From: Janthinobacterium psychrotolerans
GTDB lineage: Bacteria; Pseudomonadota; Gammaproteobacteria; Burkholderiales; Burkholderiaceae_D
Reading direction: 5' to 3'
Length of the DNA stretch: 64,000 bases
Assembly: GCF_001677885.1 (NCBI RefSeq)
Contig: NZ_LOCQ01000044.1
Coordinates: 35,883-99,882, forward strand
Positions 35,015-43,696 of this stretch are shown piece by piece. The position numbers and the translations under genes were made by a program. Position 1 is the first letter of the stretch. Each line of letters begins with the position of its first letter. A model generated the notes under the pieces. It saw only the letters and a list, made by a program, of their open reading frames with translations, had not been told where the DNA came from and searched no databases.

Positions 35015-35878
35015 GTGCTGGTCATACTTGGATTTGTCGTCGTGCTGTTTTCCGTCTTTGGCGGCTTTGCCCTGCAGGGCGGGCATCTGGCGGCGCTGTT
35101 CCAGCCGCTGGAACTGCTGATGATCGGCGGCGCGGCATTGGGGACTTTTTTCGTCGGCAATGACGCCAAGGCCATCCGCGCCACGTTTGCCGCCCTGCCC
35201 ACCCTGTTTCATGGCGCGCAATACACCAAGTCGCGCTATCTGGAACTGATGGGCTTGATGTACGACGTACTGAGCAAGGTCCGCAAGGAAGGCCTGATGT
35301 CGATCGAGGACGATGTCGACGACCCCTACCGCAGCCCGGTGTTTACCAAATATCCCTACACCCTCGGCGACGAGCATTTGCTGGAATTCATCACCGATTA
35401 CCTGCGCCTGATGGTGTCGGGCAATATGGATGCCTACCAGATCGAGAACCTGATGGACAACGAAATGGAAACCCATCACGAAGACGCGGAAATGCCGATC
35501 CAGACGATTTCGCAGCTGGCCGACGCCATGCCCGCCTTCGGCATCGTGGCCGCCGTGATGGGCGTGGTGCATACCATGGCGTCGGTGGGCCTGCCGCCGG
35601 CCGAGCTGGGCGTGCTGATCGCGCAGGCGCTGGTGGGTACCTTTATCGGCATCTTGCTGGCGTATGGCTTTATCGCGCCGCTGGCCAGCTTGCTGCGCCG
35701 CAAACATCATGAGACCGCCAAGATGTACCAGTGCGTGAAAGTCACCCTGCTGGCCAGCCTGAACGGCTACGCGCCGGCGCTGGCGGTCGAGTTCGGCCGC
35801 AAGGTGATCTCGGCCACCGAGCGCCCGTCGTTCAGCGAACTGGAAAGCCACGTGCGCCAGGTCAAGACGCGCAGCTGA
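35015..35878 (+). CDS. motA: Flagellar motor stator protein MotA
   Basis: A 287-residue inner-membrane ion-channel subunit of the flagellar stator. It is collinear with E. coli MotA: four spans, the cytoplasmic loop Arg and Glu (SKVRKEGLMSIED, equivalent to Arg90 and Glu98) that contact the rotor, and DAMPAFGIVAAVMGVVHTMA with the essential Pro. It begins at GTG (35015), seven bases after GGGGAG, which aligns with the E. coli start. motB is not downstream: the next gene is convergent and starts 9 bases past the stop. So its partner must be encoded elsewhere. Confidence 0.94.
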   Translation: MLVILGFVVVLFSVFGGFALQGGHLAALFQPLELLMIGGAALGTFFVGNDAKAIRATFAALPTLFHGAQYTKSRYLELMGLMYDVLSKVRKEGLMSIEDDVDDPYRSPVFTKYPYTLGDEHLLEFITDYLRLMVSGNMDAYQIENLMDNEMETHHEDAEMPIQTISQLADAMPAFGIVAAVMGVVHTMASVGLPPAELGVLIAQALVGTFIGILLAYGFIAPLASLLRRKHHETAKMYQCVKVTLLASLNGYAPALAVEFGRKVISATERPSFSELESHVRQVKTRS

Positions 35879-35887
35879 GGCAAAAGT

Positions 35888-37708
35888 TCACTCTTCCGGG
35901 CAGCTCACTTCCTGTTCGTTATACAGGCTCATCGGAATGCGCTGGCCGTCGACTTCGAGCTCGCGCACCTTGGGCGGCACCAGAGCGAATTGGCCGGCCT
36001 GCAGTTTTTCCCGCAGCGGCTGGCAGCGCAGGGTCTCGGTGGGGATTTGCCCGCGCGCATACCAGCCGCCGCCTTCCTTTTCCGCCAGCAAGACCGAGCT
36101 GGCGCGCGGATCATTGCTGATCAGCAGCACTTCCTGGCGGCCATCGCCGTCGAAATCCATCAGATAGGCGTCACATTGCTGCCCTGCCCGCTTCAAACAG
36201 GCCGGCAGGCGCCAGCCCGGGCCGGCCTCGCTCCAGTCCTGCCGCAAAAAACTGTCGGGCAAGCTGCTGCCTGCCGGGCGCACGGTCAGGTTGATCGCCA
36301 CGTCGCTGAGCACGCCCGTGTCATCGAAACGGTTTTCACGCTTGAGCACGGCGTCGGCGCGTGCGCGGATCACGGCCGCGTCCGGCCCAGTGCGCTTGCT
36401 GAGTTGCTGCAAGGCCGCCTGGCCATAGCGGGCGCCCTCGAACCGCAGGTACTCGACATCGAACTTGTCGGCGCTGACCTTGCCGGCATTCAAACGCGCC
36501 ATCTGGCTGGCCACCGACAAACGGGCCGGATCCATCAATGGCGAAAACAGCGCCAGCATCACCAGCAAGGCGATAAACGCCGTGCCGACATTGACATTGG
36601 CGATCCAGTTGAGCCAGTCGCCATACTTGCTGGCGGCCCAGGCATAACCGGCCGCATAGCAGCTGGCGACCAGCAGGCAGGCGCCCGCAATGATGCGCTC
36701 GGACGTCCAGCCATGCGCCATCACGCGCAGGGTCAGGGCATAGATGGCAATGCCCACCAGCCACGGCAACAGCAAGCACGACAGACGCGTGCCGAAGCGG
36801 ATGCCGCGCGCCACGCCCAGGCCTGCCTGGCCATTCTGGAACGCGGCATTGATCAATACCACCAGCAGGCCTGCCATGCCCAGCAGCACGGACGCCGCAT
36901 GGCGCGTGGCCCACAGGCGCTCGAAGCCGATAAACGGCAAGGTCAGCAGGAAACCGGCCACCAGCACGGCGGCGATCGGCATCAGCCACGACAGCAGCAC
37001 CAGCAGCAGGGTGCGGATGCCGCGCACGATGGACGGGCGCACATCGGTGATATGGATGGCAAACGAAAACGCAAAGCACAGCACGGGAATCACGAACCAG
37101 GCCTGGCCCAGCAGTTTTTTCAGGAAATTGAGCTTGATCAGCAAGAACAACTGCCCGCCCAGCCACAGCACCAGTACCAGCACCGCCACGAACAGCAGGG
37201 AAAACAGCAGCTGGATGCCGAGCTTCCAGGCGATTTCAAAATAGGTGGCATAGCTGGCCAGGCGCCGGCCGTCCTGCGCGCTGGCCATGACCAGCGCGTG
37301 GGCGATATAAAAACCCACCACGCAAAAGCCGAACAGCTGCGCCGAGATCACGCGCAGCGGCGCACCGGGTTTGTAGTTACCCCATAAAAAATGCTCGCCG
37401 CCGCGCGACACATCGTGCAGCGCCAGCGCCGTCAAGACCAGCGCCGCGCCCGCCATCCACAGTCCGGTGCGGCGCAGCGACAGATGGCCCAGGCTGGACA
37501 CCAGCAGCACCGGCAGCAGCAAGCCGATCAGCATCAGCGGCGCCAGCAGATGGGATTCGGTGGCGGGCCAGGCCCTGGCCTGGGCCGCGCTGTACAGCCA
37601 GTACAATAGCAAGCCCTGCAGCAAGCCCGCGGCCAGGCGCGTGACGGCGATGCGCGGCGCCACCACCGGATCGAGTAAAACAGTCGGGTTGCCAGTCGCG
37701 GCTTGCAT
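35888..37708 (-). CDS. DUF4153 family polytopic membrane protein with C-terminal FG-GAP-like repeat
   Basis: A 606-residue protein with about ten or eleven hydrophobic spans in the first 400 residues, matching the DUF4153 family of unknown role. After the last span (about residue 400) comes a soluble region with a helical part and an FG-GAP-like calcium-binding motif, DFDGDGRQEVLLIS, near residue 530. That motif normally occurs in extracellular beta-propellers or dockerins, so the tail is probably periplasmic. It shares nothing obvious with its neighbours. I cannot assign a biochemical function. Confidence 0.75.
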   Translation of the reverse strand: MQAATGNPTVLLDPVVAPRIAVTRLAAGLLQGLLLYWLYSAAQARAWPATESHLLAPLMLIGLLLPVLLVSSLGHLSLRRTGLWMAGAALVLTALALHDVSRGGEHFLWGNYKPGAPLRVISAQLFGFCVVGFYIAHALVMASAQDGRRLASYATYFEIAWKLGIQLLFSLLFVAVLVLVLWLGGQLFLLIKLNFLKKLLGQAWFVIPVLCFAFSFAIHITDVRPSIVRGIRTLLLVLLSWLMPIAAVLVAGFLLTLPFIGFERLWATRHAASVLLGMAGLLVVLINAAFQNGQAGLGVARGIRFGTRLSCLLLPWLVGIAIYALTLRVMAHGWTSERIIAGACLLVASCYAAGYAWAASKYGDWLNWIANVNVGTAFIALLVMLALFSPLMDPARLSVASQMARLNAGKVSADKFDVEYLRFEGARYGQAALQQLSKRTGPDAAVIRARADAVLKRENRFDDTGVLSDVAINLTVRPAGSSLPDSFLRQDWSEAGPGWRLPACLKRAGQQCDAYLMDFDGDGRQEVLLISNDPRASSVLLAEKEGGGWYARGQIPTETLRCQPLREKLQAGQFALVPPKVRELEVDGQRIPMSLYNEQEVSCPEE

Positions 37709-37770
37709 GGGTATCCTTTATTGTCTGATGCGCTATTGTCCGGGCATTATTGCATTTCGTTATGCCTGCC

Positions 37771-38169
37771 TCAAGCCGAGACGCGCAGCGGCAGGCTTTG
37801 CGCCAGCCCCCAGGCCAGTTCCGGCACGATAAACAGCCACAGCACGGGTTCGCCCGTGACCAGCAGCGCCCAGCCCATCCACAAGGAAAACAGCAAGCGG
37901 GCGGCGGCGTCGTAGCGGCCGAAGCGCGGCTGCGGGTCGGCGATGCGCAGCACCGACCAGACCAATACGACGCTGCCGAGCAGGCAGCCGAGCAGCAGAT
38001 GAAACGGCTCGAACACCGGCAAGGGCGCGCCACCGAGCCGGACGTTGATAACGTTCAACTGATCGCGCAGCAACAGCAAGCTCCACGGCGTGGCAAAGGC
38101 GCCCGTCATCAGAACATCATAGACGGCGCTGGCACGCACCAGGCGGCGAAAGGCGGCAAAGGACAACAT
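37771..38169 (-). CDS. Four-span membrane protein under MerR control
   Basis: A 132-residue hydrophobic protein with four predicted membrane spans (about residues 15-35, 50-70, 85-103 and 108-125) and no recognised family. Its promoter contains a MerR-type operator and it is divergent from the merR-family gene at 38251, so it is very probably the main target. By analogy with other small MerR-controlled membrane proteins it may help with metal, oxidant or lipophilic stress, but no metal-binding cluster is visible. The start is the ATG at 38167-38169, about 22 bases from the predicted transcription start. Confidence 0.7.
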   Translation of the reverse strand: MLSFAAFRRLVRASAVYDVLMTGAFATPWSLLLLRDQLNVINVRLGGAPLPVFEPFHLLLGCLLGSVVLVWSVLRIADPQPRFGRYDAAARLLFSLWMGWALLVTGEPVLWLFIVPELAWGLAQSLPLRVSA

Positions 38170-38197
38170 CGGCTACTCCTGTGAAATGAAAACGGCC

Positions 38198-38229
38198 ATG
38201 CTAAAGCATGGAGTACACTCCAGGGTCAA
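38198..38229 (-). promoter_or_regulatory. MerR-type promoter-operator
   Basis: On the minus strand TTGACC (38229-38224) and TAGCAT (38203-38198) are 20 bases apart, the overlong spacer typical of MerR-activated promoters. The dyad GGAGT-AC-ACTCC (38210-38221) fills the spacer. It drives the four-span membrane protein and lies 21 bases from the merR start on the other strand. Confidence 0.65.
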
Positions 38230-38250
38230 GCACGTTGAACGGAGAAAGCC

Positions 38251-38634
38251 ATGCAGATCGGCGACATGGCGCAGGCCACGGGATTGAGCCGCGACACCCT
38301 GCGCTACTATGAAAAACGCGGTTTGCTGCGTGCGGCGCGCAGCGCCAACGGCTACCGGGATTACCCGCCCGAGGCCGTCGGCTGGCTGCGCTATCTGCGC
38401 ACGGCCCAGGAGCTCGGTTTTACGCTGGCCGAAATCGAGGCCGACATGCCGCTGCTGGCGGCCCCCGACACAGCCGAAACGGCAGCCCTGCTGCGTGCGG
38501 CGCTGGCACGCAAACTGCACAGTATCGATGCGCGCATCGCCGCCCTGGCGCAGTTGCGCGGCGAACTGGCGCGGCGGCTGGGAGAACAGATGCAGGACTG
38601 TCCCTTGCGCGGAGCACAAGATGCGGCTACATAA
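38251..38634 (+). CDS. MerR family transcriptional regulator
   Basis: A 127-residue regulator. The N-terminal winged helix reads MQIGDMAQATGLSRDTLRYY, then EKRGLLRAARSANGYRDY, followed by the dimerisation coiled coil and a short tail with a single Cys in QDCPLRG. It activates by untwisting the overlong spacer of the divergent promoter at 38198-38229. A single tail Cys does not fit the CxxC pattern of copper or zinc sensors, so the inducer is unclear. A GGAGAA ribosome site precedes the ATG. Its end overlaps the next gene by 14 bases. Confidence 0.9.
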   Translation: MQIGDMAQATGLSRDTLRYYEKRGLLRAARSANGYRDYPPEAVGWLRYLRTAQELGFTLAEIEADMPLLAAPDTAETAALLRAALARKLHSIDARIAALAQLRGELARRLGEQMQDCPLRGAQDAAT

Positions 38635-39037
38635 GTTCTTGCCGCTGCTATGGCTGCTGGCGGCGGGCACGGCCAAGGCAGAGCTGGCCTGCGGCGACTT
38701 GCTGGCCAAGCTGAAACACACACCCGGCTACCTGGTCTTTCAAGGCTGCAAGCAGGAAATGGCGCTGCAGGACCAGCCGTTTGTCGCACGCTACCGGGTC
38801 GAAGGCAAACAGGCACGGCAGGCGGAAGCGTATTTGCGCCGCAGCTACGGCTTGCCCGAACTGAAACGCTATTGCTGCGCCTGGGACAGCACGCCGCATT
38901 TCTGGCGCGACCGCCGCACCGGCATCGGCTATATGCTGGTGATGGCGTCGGGCGAGACGCAGGTGCGCACGCGCGTAGCGTGGCCGCAGATCGACCATTT
39001 CGAACTTAAAGTCAGCGCTTACGCACAAGACCCGTGA
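38621..39037 (+). CDS. Exported DUF4952-like protein
   Basis: A 138-residue protein with a signal peptide of about 22 residues (MRLHKFLPLLWLLAAGTAKA). The mature part has an even number of Cys (ACGD, FQGCKQEM, KRYCCAWDS), the pattern of disulfide-bonded periplasmic proteins, and LQDQPFVARYRVEGKQA is typical of the DUF4952 family, whose function is unknown. GGAG seven bases upstream supports the ATG at 38621. It overlaps the end of the MerR gene, so the two are co-transcribed and this may be a second member of the MerR regulon. Confidence 0.72.
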   Translation: MRLHKFLPLLWLLAAGTAKAELACGDLLAKLKHTPGYLVFQGCKQEMALQDQPFVARYRVEGKQARQAEAYLRRSYGLPELKRYCCAWDSTPHFWRDRRTGIGYMLVMASGETQVRTRVAWPQIDHFELKVSAYAQDP

Positions 39038-39042
39038 AGCGT

Positions 39043-39537
39043 TCAGTCGAGTTCGTGGCTGGCCACCAGCACGCCGTCGGCGTCGGCATAGATCCAGTCA
39101 CCCGGCGACACCGCCACGCCGCTGATGTGCACGCGTACATTGCGCTGGCCGGCGCCGGTCTTGCCGCTTTTGCGCGGATGCGTGGCCAGTGCGCGCACGC
39201 CGATCTGGCAGACATTGATTTCATCGCAGTCACGGATGCAGCCATCGACCACGATGCCGGCCCAGCCATTGTGTTCGGCCAGCGCCCCCAGCTGGCCGCC
39301 GACCAGCGCGCAGCGCAGGCTGCCACCGCCATCGATCACCAGCACCTGGCCCTGCCCCGGCATTTCCAGGGTGCTGCGCACCAGTGCGTTGTCTTCATGC
39401 ACTTTCAAGGTGGTGGCCGGACCGCAGAAACGCGCCCTCTGGCCGAACGCACGGTACACGGGCGGCAATACCGCCAGGGTGCCGTCGTCCAGCATGGAGG
39501 CATAGTCGTCGCACAGGTCGGTGGTGGCAAAAGTCAT
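39043..39537 (-). CDS. rraA: RraA family protein (ribonuclease E activity regulator)
   Basis: A 164-residue protein of the RraA/HMG-aldolase fold. It contains [19 protein letters not shown] and [14 protein letters not shown], the GD and RD motifs of the family. In E. coli RraA binds and inhibits RNase E; related proteins are 4-hydroxy-4-methyl-2-oxoglutarate aldolases. The length and the RD-type metal-site residues are compatible with either, and stand-alone context without aromatic degradation genes favours an RraA-like role. The start is the ATG at 39535-39537. It converges with the DUF4952 gene, the stops five bases apart. Confidence 0.88.
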   Translation of the reverse strand: MTFATTDLCDDYASMLDDGTLAVLPPVYRAFGQRARFCGPATTLKVHEDNALVRSTLEMPGQGQVLVIDGGGSLRCALVGGQLGALAEHNGWAGIVVDGCIRDCDEINVCQIGVRALATHPRKSGKTGAGQRNVRVHISGVAVSPGDWIYADADGVLVASHELD

Positions 39538-39571
39538 GGCTGCTCCAGTGTCCATACACATGGTCATGATT

Positions 39572-40786
39572 TTATGCCTTTTGCAGCGCCACGGCGCGCG
39601 TTTTTCCACCAACCCCGACCGCCGTGACAATCGCCAGCGCCTGGAACACGCCGATCAACACGAACACCAGCGCCGGCTGGTCGCCATCCATCAGGGCGCC
39701 GAACAGCAAGGGGCCGACGGCCAGGCCGCTGTCGAGGCCCGAATACACCACGCCATACACGCGGCCGGTGGCGTTCGCCGGCGCCGCGGCGCGTATCATC
39801 AGGTCGCGCGAGGGCCCGGCCACGCCGGAAGTCAAACCGATCGCGCCCATCAGCACCACCGCGCCCCAGGCTGGCACCAGAGTCATGCCCAGCAGCACGG
39901 CCAGCAAGGCCGCCGCCGAAAAGGCGATCGCCACGTTGCGGTCGGGGTGGCTGCTGCGCGCACCGACCACGCCGCCGGCCGCCATGCCGACCGCCGAGGC
40001 CAGCATATAGGCTGTATAGGCGCTGGTGGCCATCGTCAATGTCATGCCATACAGCTTGACCAGCGCCACGCTGGCAAAACTCTGGATGCCGCCAAGGGCC
40101 AGCGCGGTAATGAAGAAAAAGGCAAAGCACATCCAGACGGCCGGCAGGCGCAGGAACGACAGCGTGCCTTCGACCGGTATATTGCCCTTGGGCGTTGCGG
40201 CGGCCTTCAACGGCTCGGGACGGATCGCATGGCGGTTCACGAACAAAATCAGCAGCACGCCGAACGGCAGCACGGCGGCGCTCATCAAGGCGACCCGCCA
40301 GTCATAGTGGGTGGCCACATAGGTCATGAACACGGGCGCCAGTGCCCAGCCGATATTGCCGCTGATGCCATGCACGGAAAAACCGTAGGCCACGCGCGCC
40401 GGCGACACGCGCTGGTTCAAAATGGTGTAGTCGGCCGGATGAAACACGCTGTTGCCGGTACCGGCCAGCATGGCGCCCAGCATCAGCCCGGTGTAGCTGT
40501 GCGCCTGGGCCAGCGCCAGCGCCGACACGCCCAGCAAGGCCACCCCGGTCATCAGCACGGCGCGCGCGCCGAAGCGATCGACCACGAAGCCGGCCAGCGC
40601 CTGGCCCACGCCCGAGATAATAAAAAATACCGTCATCAGGAGCCCCAGCTCTGCATAGCTGAGGTTGAAGGCGGGTTTCAGCCAGACGAACAAGGCCGCC
40701 AGGATCAAATGATAGAAATGCGACACGCCGTGGGCCAGGCCGACCAGCCCGATCACGCGCGCGTCGCTGCGCAAGGTTGTTGTCAT
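39572..40786 (-). CDS. MFS transporter (Fsr-like)
   Basis: A 404-residue, 12-span major facilitator. Motif A-like sequence [16 protein letters not shown] follows span two, and [20 protein letters not shown] plus [15 protein letters not shown] resemble the fosmidomycin-resistance (Fsr) subgroup of drug exporters. The start ATG at 40784-40786 follows GGGGATG. It is divergent from an AraC regulator, and the short gap contains a dyad, a common arrangement for an inducible exporter. The substrate is unknown. Confidence 0.85.
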   Translation of the reverse strand: MTTTLRSDARVIGLVGLAHGVSHFYHLILAALFVWLKPAFNLSYAELGLLMTVFFIISGVGQALAGFVVDRFGARAVLMTGVALLGVSALALAQAHSYTGLMLGAMLAGTGNSVFHPADYTILNQRVSPARVAYGFSVHGISGNIGWALAPVFMTYVATHYDWRVALMSAAVLPFGVLLILFVNRHAIRPEPLKAAATPKGNIPVEGTLSFLRLPAVWMCFAFFFITALALGGIQSFASVALVKLYGMTLTMATSAYTAYMLASAVGMAAGGVVGARSSHPDRNVAIAFSAAALLAVLLGMTLVPAWGAVVLMGAIGLTSGVAGPSRDLMIRAAAPANATGRVYGVVYSGLDSGLAVGPLLFGALMDGDQPALVFVLIGVFQALAIVTAVGVGGKTRAVALQKA

Positions 40787-40851
40787 GTCATCCCCTGATT
40801 TATACTGGTGAGCTTGCAGTGTATGCAAATTACTATCGCCTGTTTTCCGAT

Positions 40852-40864
40852 AGAATGACATTCT
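40852..40864. promoter_or_regulatory. Dyad between the MFS and AraC genes
   Basis: AGAAT-GAC-ATTCT is a perfect 13-base dyad, and CGATA / TATCG arms flank it (40848-40852 and 40866-40870). It lies 22 bases before the AraC start and 65 bases upstream of the MFS start, a fitting place for a shared operator. Confidence 0.4.
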
Positions 40865-40886
40865 TTATCGACTTCCTGCCAAGCTG

Positions 40887-41687
40887 ATGGCCGTTCCCAT
40901 TTTTCGCCATACCCGCATGTGTCCGCCGCGCGAGGCGCCCAGCGCGGCCATTCCCGTGACCATGATCGCGCGCGACCTGCAGCCCGATGAATTCCTGCTG
41001 CCGCACAGCCACCCCTGGGGCCAGGTCACCCTGGCGCTCGAAGGCGTGCTGCGCATCACCGCGCTGGGCAGCAGCTGGATATTGCCGCCGATGCGCGCCA
41101 TCTGGATCGCGCCCAATGTGGAACATGAAGTGACGATGCTCGAGAAAACCAGGCTGCGCCCCTTGTGCGTGCTGGCCGGGCGCGCGCCATTCGCCGGCCG
41201 CGATTGCAAGGTGCTGGAAGTATCGAACCTGCTGCGTCAGCTGATCATGGCGCTGGAACAGCTCGATCCGGGCCAGGAACCCACGCGTGAAGCGCTGCTG
41301 GCCGAGCTGATCCTGGATGAATTGAAACGTTCGAGCACGCGCCCCATCCGCGTGCCGCTGCCGACCGACAAGCGCCTGAAAACCCTGTGCGCCAGCCTGA
41401 TTGACCAGCCCGGCTCGAACCAGACGCTGCAGCACTGGGCGCAGCTGGTGGGCGCGTCGGAACGCACCCTGGCGCGGCTGTTCGAACGGGAATTGGGCCT
41501 GAGTTTTGGCCAGTGGCGCCAGCAGGTGCGCCTGGCCCACGCCGCGCCGCTGATCGCGCGCGGGGTGCCGCTGTCGCAGGTGGCCGAAGAGCTGGGCTAT
41601 GCCAGCCAGTCGGCGTTTTCGGCGATGTTCAAGAAGACCTTTGGCAGCTCGCCGTCGGCGTTTTTTGCGCAGCGGGAGCAGCGCTGA
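40887..41687 (+). CDS. AraC family transcriptional regulator
   Basis: A 266-residue regulator with an N-terminal cupin-like sensor domain (LPHSHPWGQVTLALEGVLRI) and a C-terminal double helix-turn-helix of AraC type (LVGASERTLARLFERELGLS, then VAEELGYASQSAFSAMFKKT). It probably controls the divergent MFS transporter; cupin-AraC regulators next to exporters often respond to the exported compound. The stop lies four bases from the convergent fliD-like gene. Confidence 0.9.
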   Translation: MAVPIFRHTRMCPPREAPSAAIPVTMIARDLQPDEFLLPHSHPWGQVTLALEGVLRITALGSSWILPPMRAIWIAPNVEHEVTMLEKTRLRPLCVLAGRAPFAGRDCKVLEVSNLLRQLIMALEQLDPGQEPTREALLAELILDELKRSSTRPIRVPLPTDKRLKTLCASLIDQPGSNQTLQHWAQLVGASERTLARLFERELGLSFGQWRQQVRLAHAAPLIARGVPLSQVAEELGYASQSAFSAMFKKTFGSSPSAFFAQREQR

Positions 41688-41691
41688 ATCA

Positions 41692-43068
41692 TCAGGCCAT
41701 GAAGTCGAACAGCGAACTTTTACCCGTATAACCTGGCAGCACGGAACCGATGCCCATCTGCTCCTGGGCCGAATACAGTTTCACCAGCGCTTCGGCCTGC
41801 GCCGTCAGGGCCTTGGCCAGCTCGGCCTTTTTGGTGTTGAGGCTGGTGATTTCCTTGCCGACAGTTTGCACTTCCTTGGTGATCAGGCTGCTGGTGCCCG
41901 TCAGTTCGCCGATCTTGCTGCCGAACTGCTCAGCCACGCCCTTGCCATTATTGGTAAACAGCTTGCTGACGGCGTCCGGATCGGCGGCGATGGCGGACTT
42001 GAGTTTTTTTTCGTCCAGCACCAGTTCGCCGCTCTTGCCCAGGGTGACGCCAGCGCTGGCCAGCACCGATACCGGCACGCCATTGCTGGCCGTGCGCAGC
42101 ACCTGCGACATTTGCGTGCTGACCTGTTTCAGCGCCGTATCGTATTTCAGGTCGCCATCTTGCAGGCTCTGCATCTTGGTGTTGAGCTCGTTATAAGCCT
42201 TGACGAAGCTGGCGACATTGCTGGCGATCTGGCTGCTGTCCTTGGCCACCACCAGATTGGTCTCGCCCTTGGCTTTCAGCTCCACCGTCACACCGTCGAT
42301 GGCACTGCTCAAGGTGTTGCTGCTGCTTTTCACTTCCTTGCCGGCCACGGTGGCCAGCGCGTCCTGCGCGGCCGCGCTCTGCTGCATGCCCTTGCTGGCG
42401 CTGGGAGAATAGGTCAGCAGATTGCTGATGGCCGCGTCGCCCGTCACGCTGATGCGCATGCTGTTATCAGCGCCGCTCTTGCCGTTCATGGTCAGCGTGT
42501 AGCCGCCTTCGCCCTTGATCACGCTGGCATCGACGCCGGCTTTTTTCAGCGCGGCGGCGATGCCGTCCAGGGTATTGTTGCTGCTGTCGATAGTGAGGGT
42601 GATGGCCTTGCCGTCGCCGGCGGAGAACTGCTTGCCGTCGACACTGCCCAGCTCGATCTTGATCTGCGCCGCGGCGCCCGTGCCGATGGCCGTGTTCGAC
42701 GCCTTTTGCGCTGCGGTGGACAGGGTCTGGCCCTGCGCCAATTGTTTCACGTCGATGGCGTAGCTGCCGCTGACGGCCTTGTCATTGGTGGTGGCGGCAA
42801 CCACGCCGGCCTTGCTGGAAGTAGCCGAGGTGGCCAGGCCGCTGCCCGCCATGTTTTGCGCCACACCCTGGAATCTGGCCAGCGCCGATTGCAGCTGGCC
42901 CAGCGCCGACAATTTGGTCTGGTCGCGCACCAGGTTGTTATTGAGTTTGGTAACGCCGGTGTTTTGCGACAGCATCTGCTTCTCGACCTTGGCATAGACA
43001 TCGGCCGAGGGCGCAGTCTGGGTCGCCGTATTGGTGTAAGGCTTGCTGGTGATGGTGGAGTTGAACAT
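41692..43068 (-). CDS. fliD: Flagellar filament cap protein FliD-like
   Basis: A 458-residue FliD/HAP2-family protein. The N-terminal heptad region (KVEKQMLSQNTGVTKLNNNL), the FliD_N-type stretch SGSYAIDVKQLAQGQTLSTA, and the FliD_C region with AIDGVTVELKAKGETNLVVA and YNELNTKMQSL are visible. It should cap the growing flagellar filament and help flagellin fold. The start ATG at 43066-43068 excludes the 12 upstream residues. There are no other filament genes nearby: neighbours are an AraC gene and a PilZ gene. It may be a second, orphan copy. Confidence 0.87.
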   Translation of the reverse strand: MFNSTITSKPYTNTATQTAPSADVYAKVEKQMLSQNTGVTKLNNNLVRDQTKLSALGQLQSALARFQGVAQNMAGSGLATSATSSKAGVVAATTNDKAVSGSYAIDVKQLAQGQTLSTAAQKASNTAIGTGAAAQIKIELGSVDGKQFSAGDGKAITLTIDSSNNTLDGIAAALKKAGVDASVIKGEGGYTLTMNGKSGADNSMRISVTGDAAISNLLTYSPSASKGMQQSAAAQDALATVAGKEVKSSSNTLSSAIDGVTVELKAKGETNLVVAKDSSQIASNVASFVKAYNELNTKMQSLQDGDLKYDTALKQVSTQMSQVLRTASNGVPVSVLASAGVTLGKSGELVLDEKKLKSAIAADPDAVSKLFTNNGKGVAEQFGSKIGELTGTSSLITKEVQTVGKEITSLNTKKAELAKALTAQAEALVKLYSAQEQMGIGSVLPGYTGKSSLFDFMA

Positions 43069-43247
43069 GATATGGCATTCCCGTTGTTGTCGATTACAAC
43101 ACACGGTTCAGCTGATCACCGCGCGCCCCGCAGCAAGCCCGTCGGCCGCACAAGGCGGCGGCAAGCTTTCTGTTGATTGCTCATTATGCAGCATTACTGA
43201 AATATCAAACCGGCAAACAGAGCCGCTTTTGCCGCACTGCACGCATT

Positions 43248-43568
43248 TTACCGCATGAACTTCGAGATGGCGCTGGTCACGGCCATGTCGAGCCGCATGA
43301 AACTCAAACCCACCTTGAAGCCGGTGCTGCTGAAGATGCAATGCGAGACGGCAACCGTCGCTTCGATGATATTGGCCTTGCCGTCAAAAAACAATTCGAA
43401 CAGCACCTTGCCCTGCTTGCCAGCCTGCACCGGTTCGGCCACCACCGCCGACATGCCGCCCGGCCCCACATCGATGGTGCGCGCCGCCACCGGGCCGGCG
43501 CCATCCATGATTAACATTGCCTTGGCGCGCAAGATCTTGCGCGCGCTCTGCCTTTGTTCTACTGACAC
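43248..43568 (-). CDS. PilZ domain protein (c-di-GMP binding)
   Basis: A 106-residue single-domain PilZ protein. The c-di-GMP-binding signature appears as RKILR (RxxxR-like) near residue 10 and DVGPGGMS (D-x-S/G-x-x-G) near residue 33. The Gly in place of Ser may weaken binding. It starts at GTG (43566-43568) after GAAGAG. It lies 180 bases from the fliD-like gene on the same strand, so it might tune motility in response to c-di-GMP, but they are probably separate transcripts. Confidence 0.85.
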   Translation of the reverse strand: MSVEQRQSARKILRAKAMLIMDGAGPVAARTIDVGPGGMSAVVAEPVQAGKQGKVLFELFFDGKANIIEATVAVSHCIFSSTGFKVGLSFMRLDMAVTSAISKFMR

Positions 43569-43696
43569 TGTATACGCTCTTCAAGAAGTTCATTCAACGC
43601 GCCATGGCGGCGCGTCTCGATAGGGCGAATATTATAGTTCCAAATAGAAATTTCGTTTAGCTCAATATAAAATTGTCAGTTCAACCACGCCATCCT

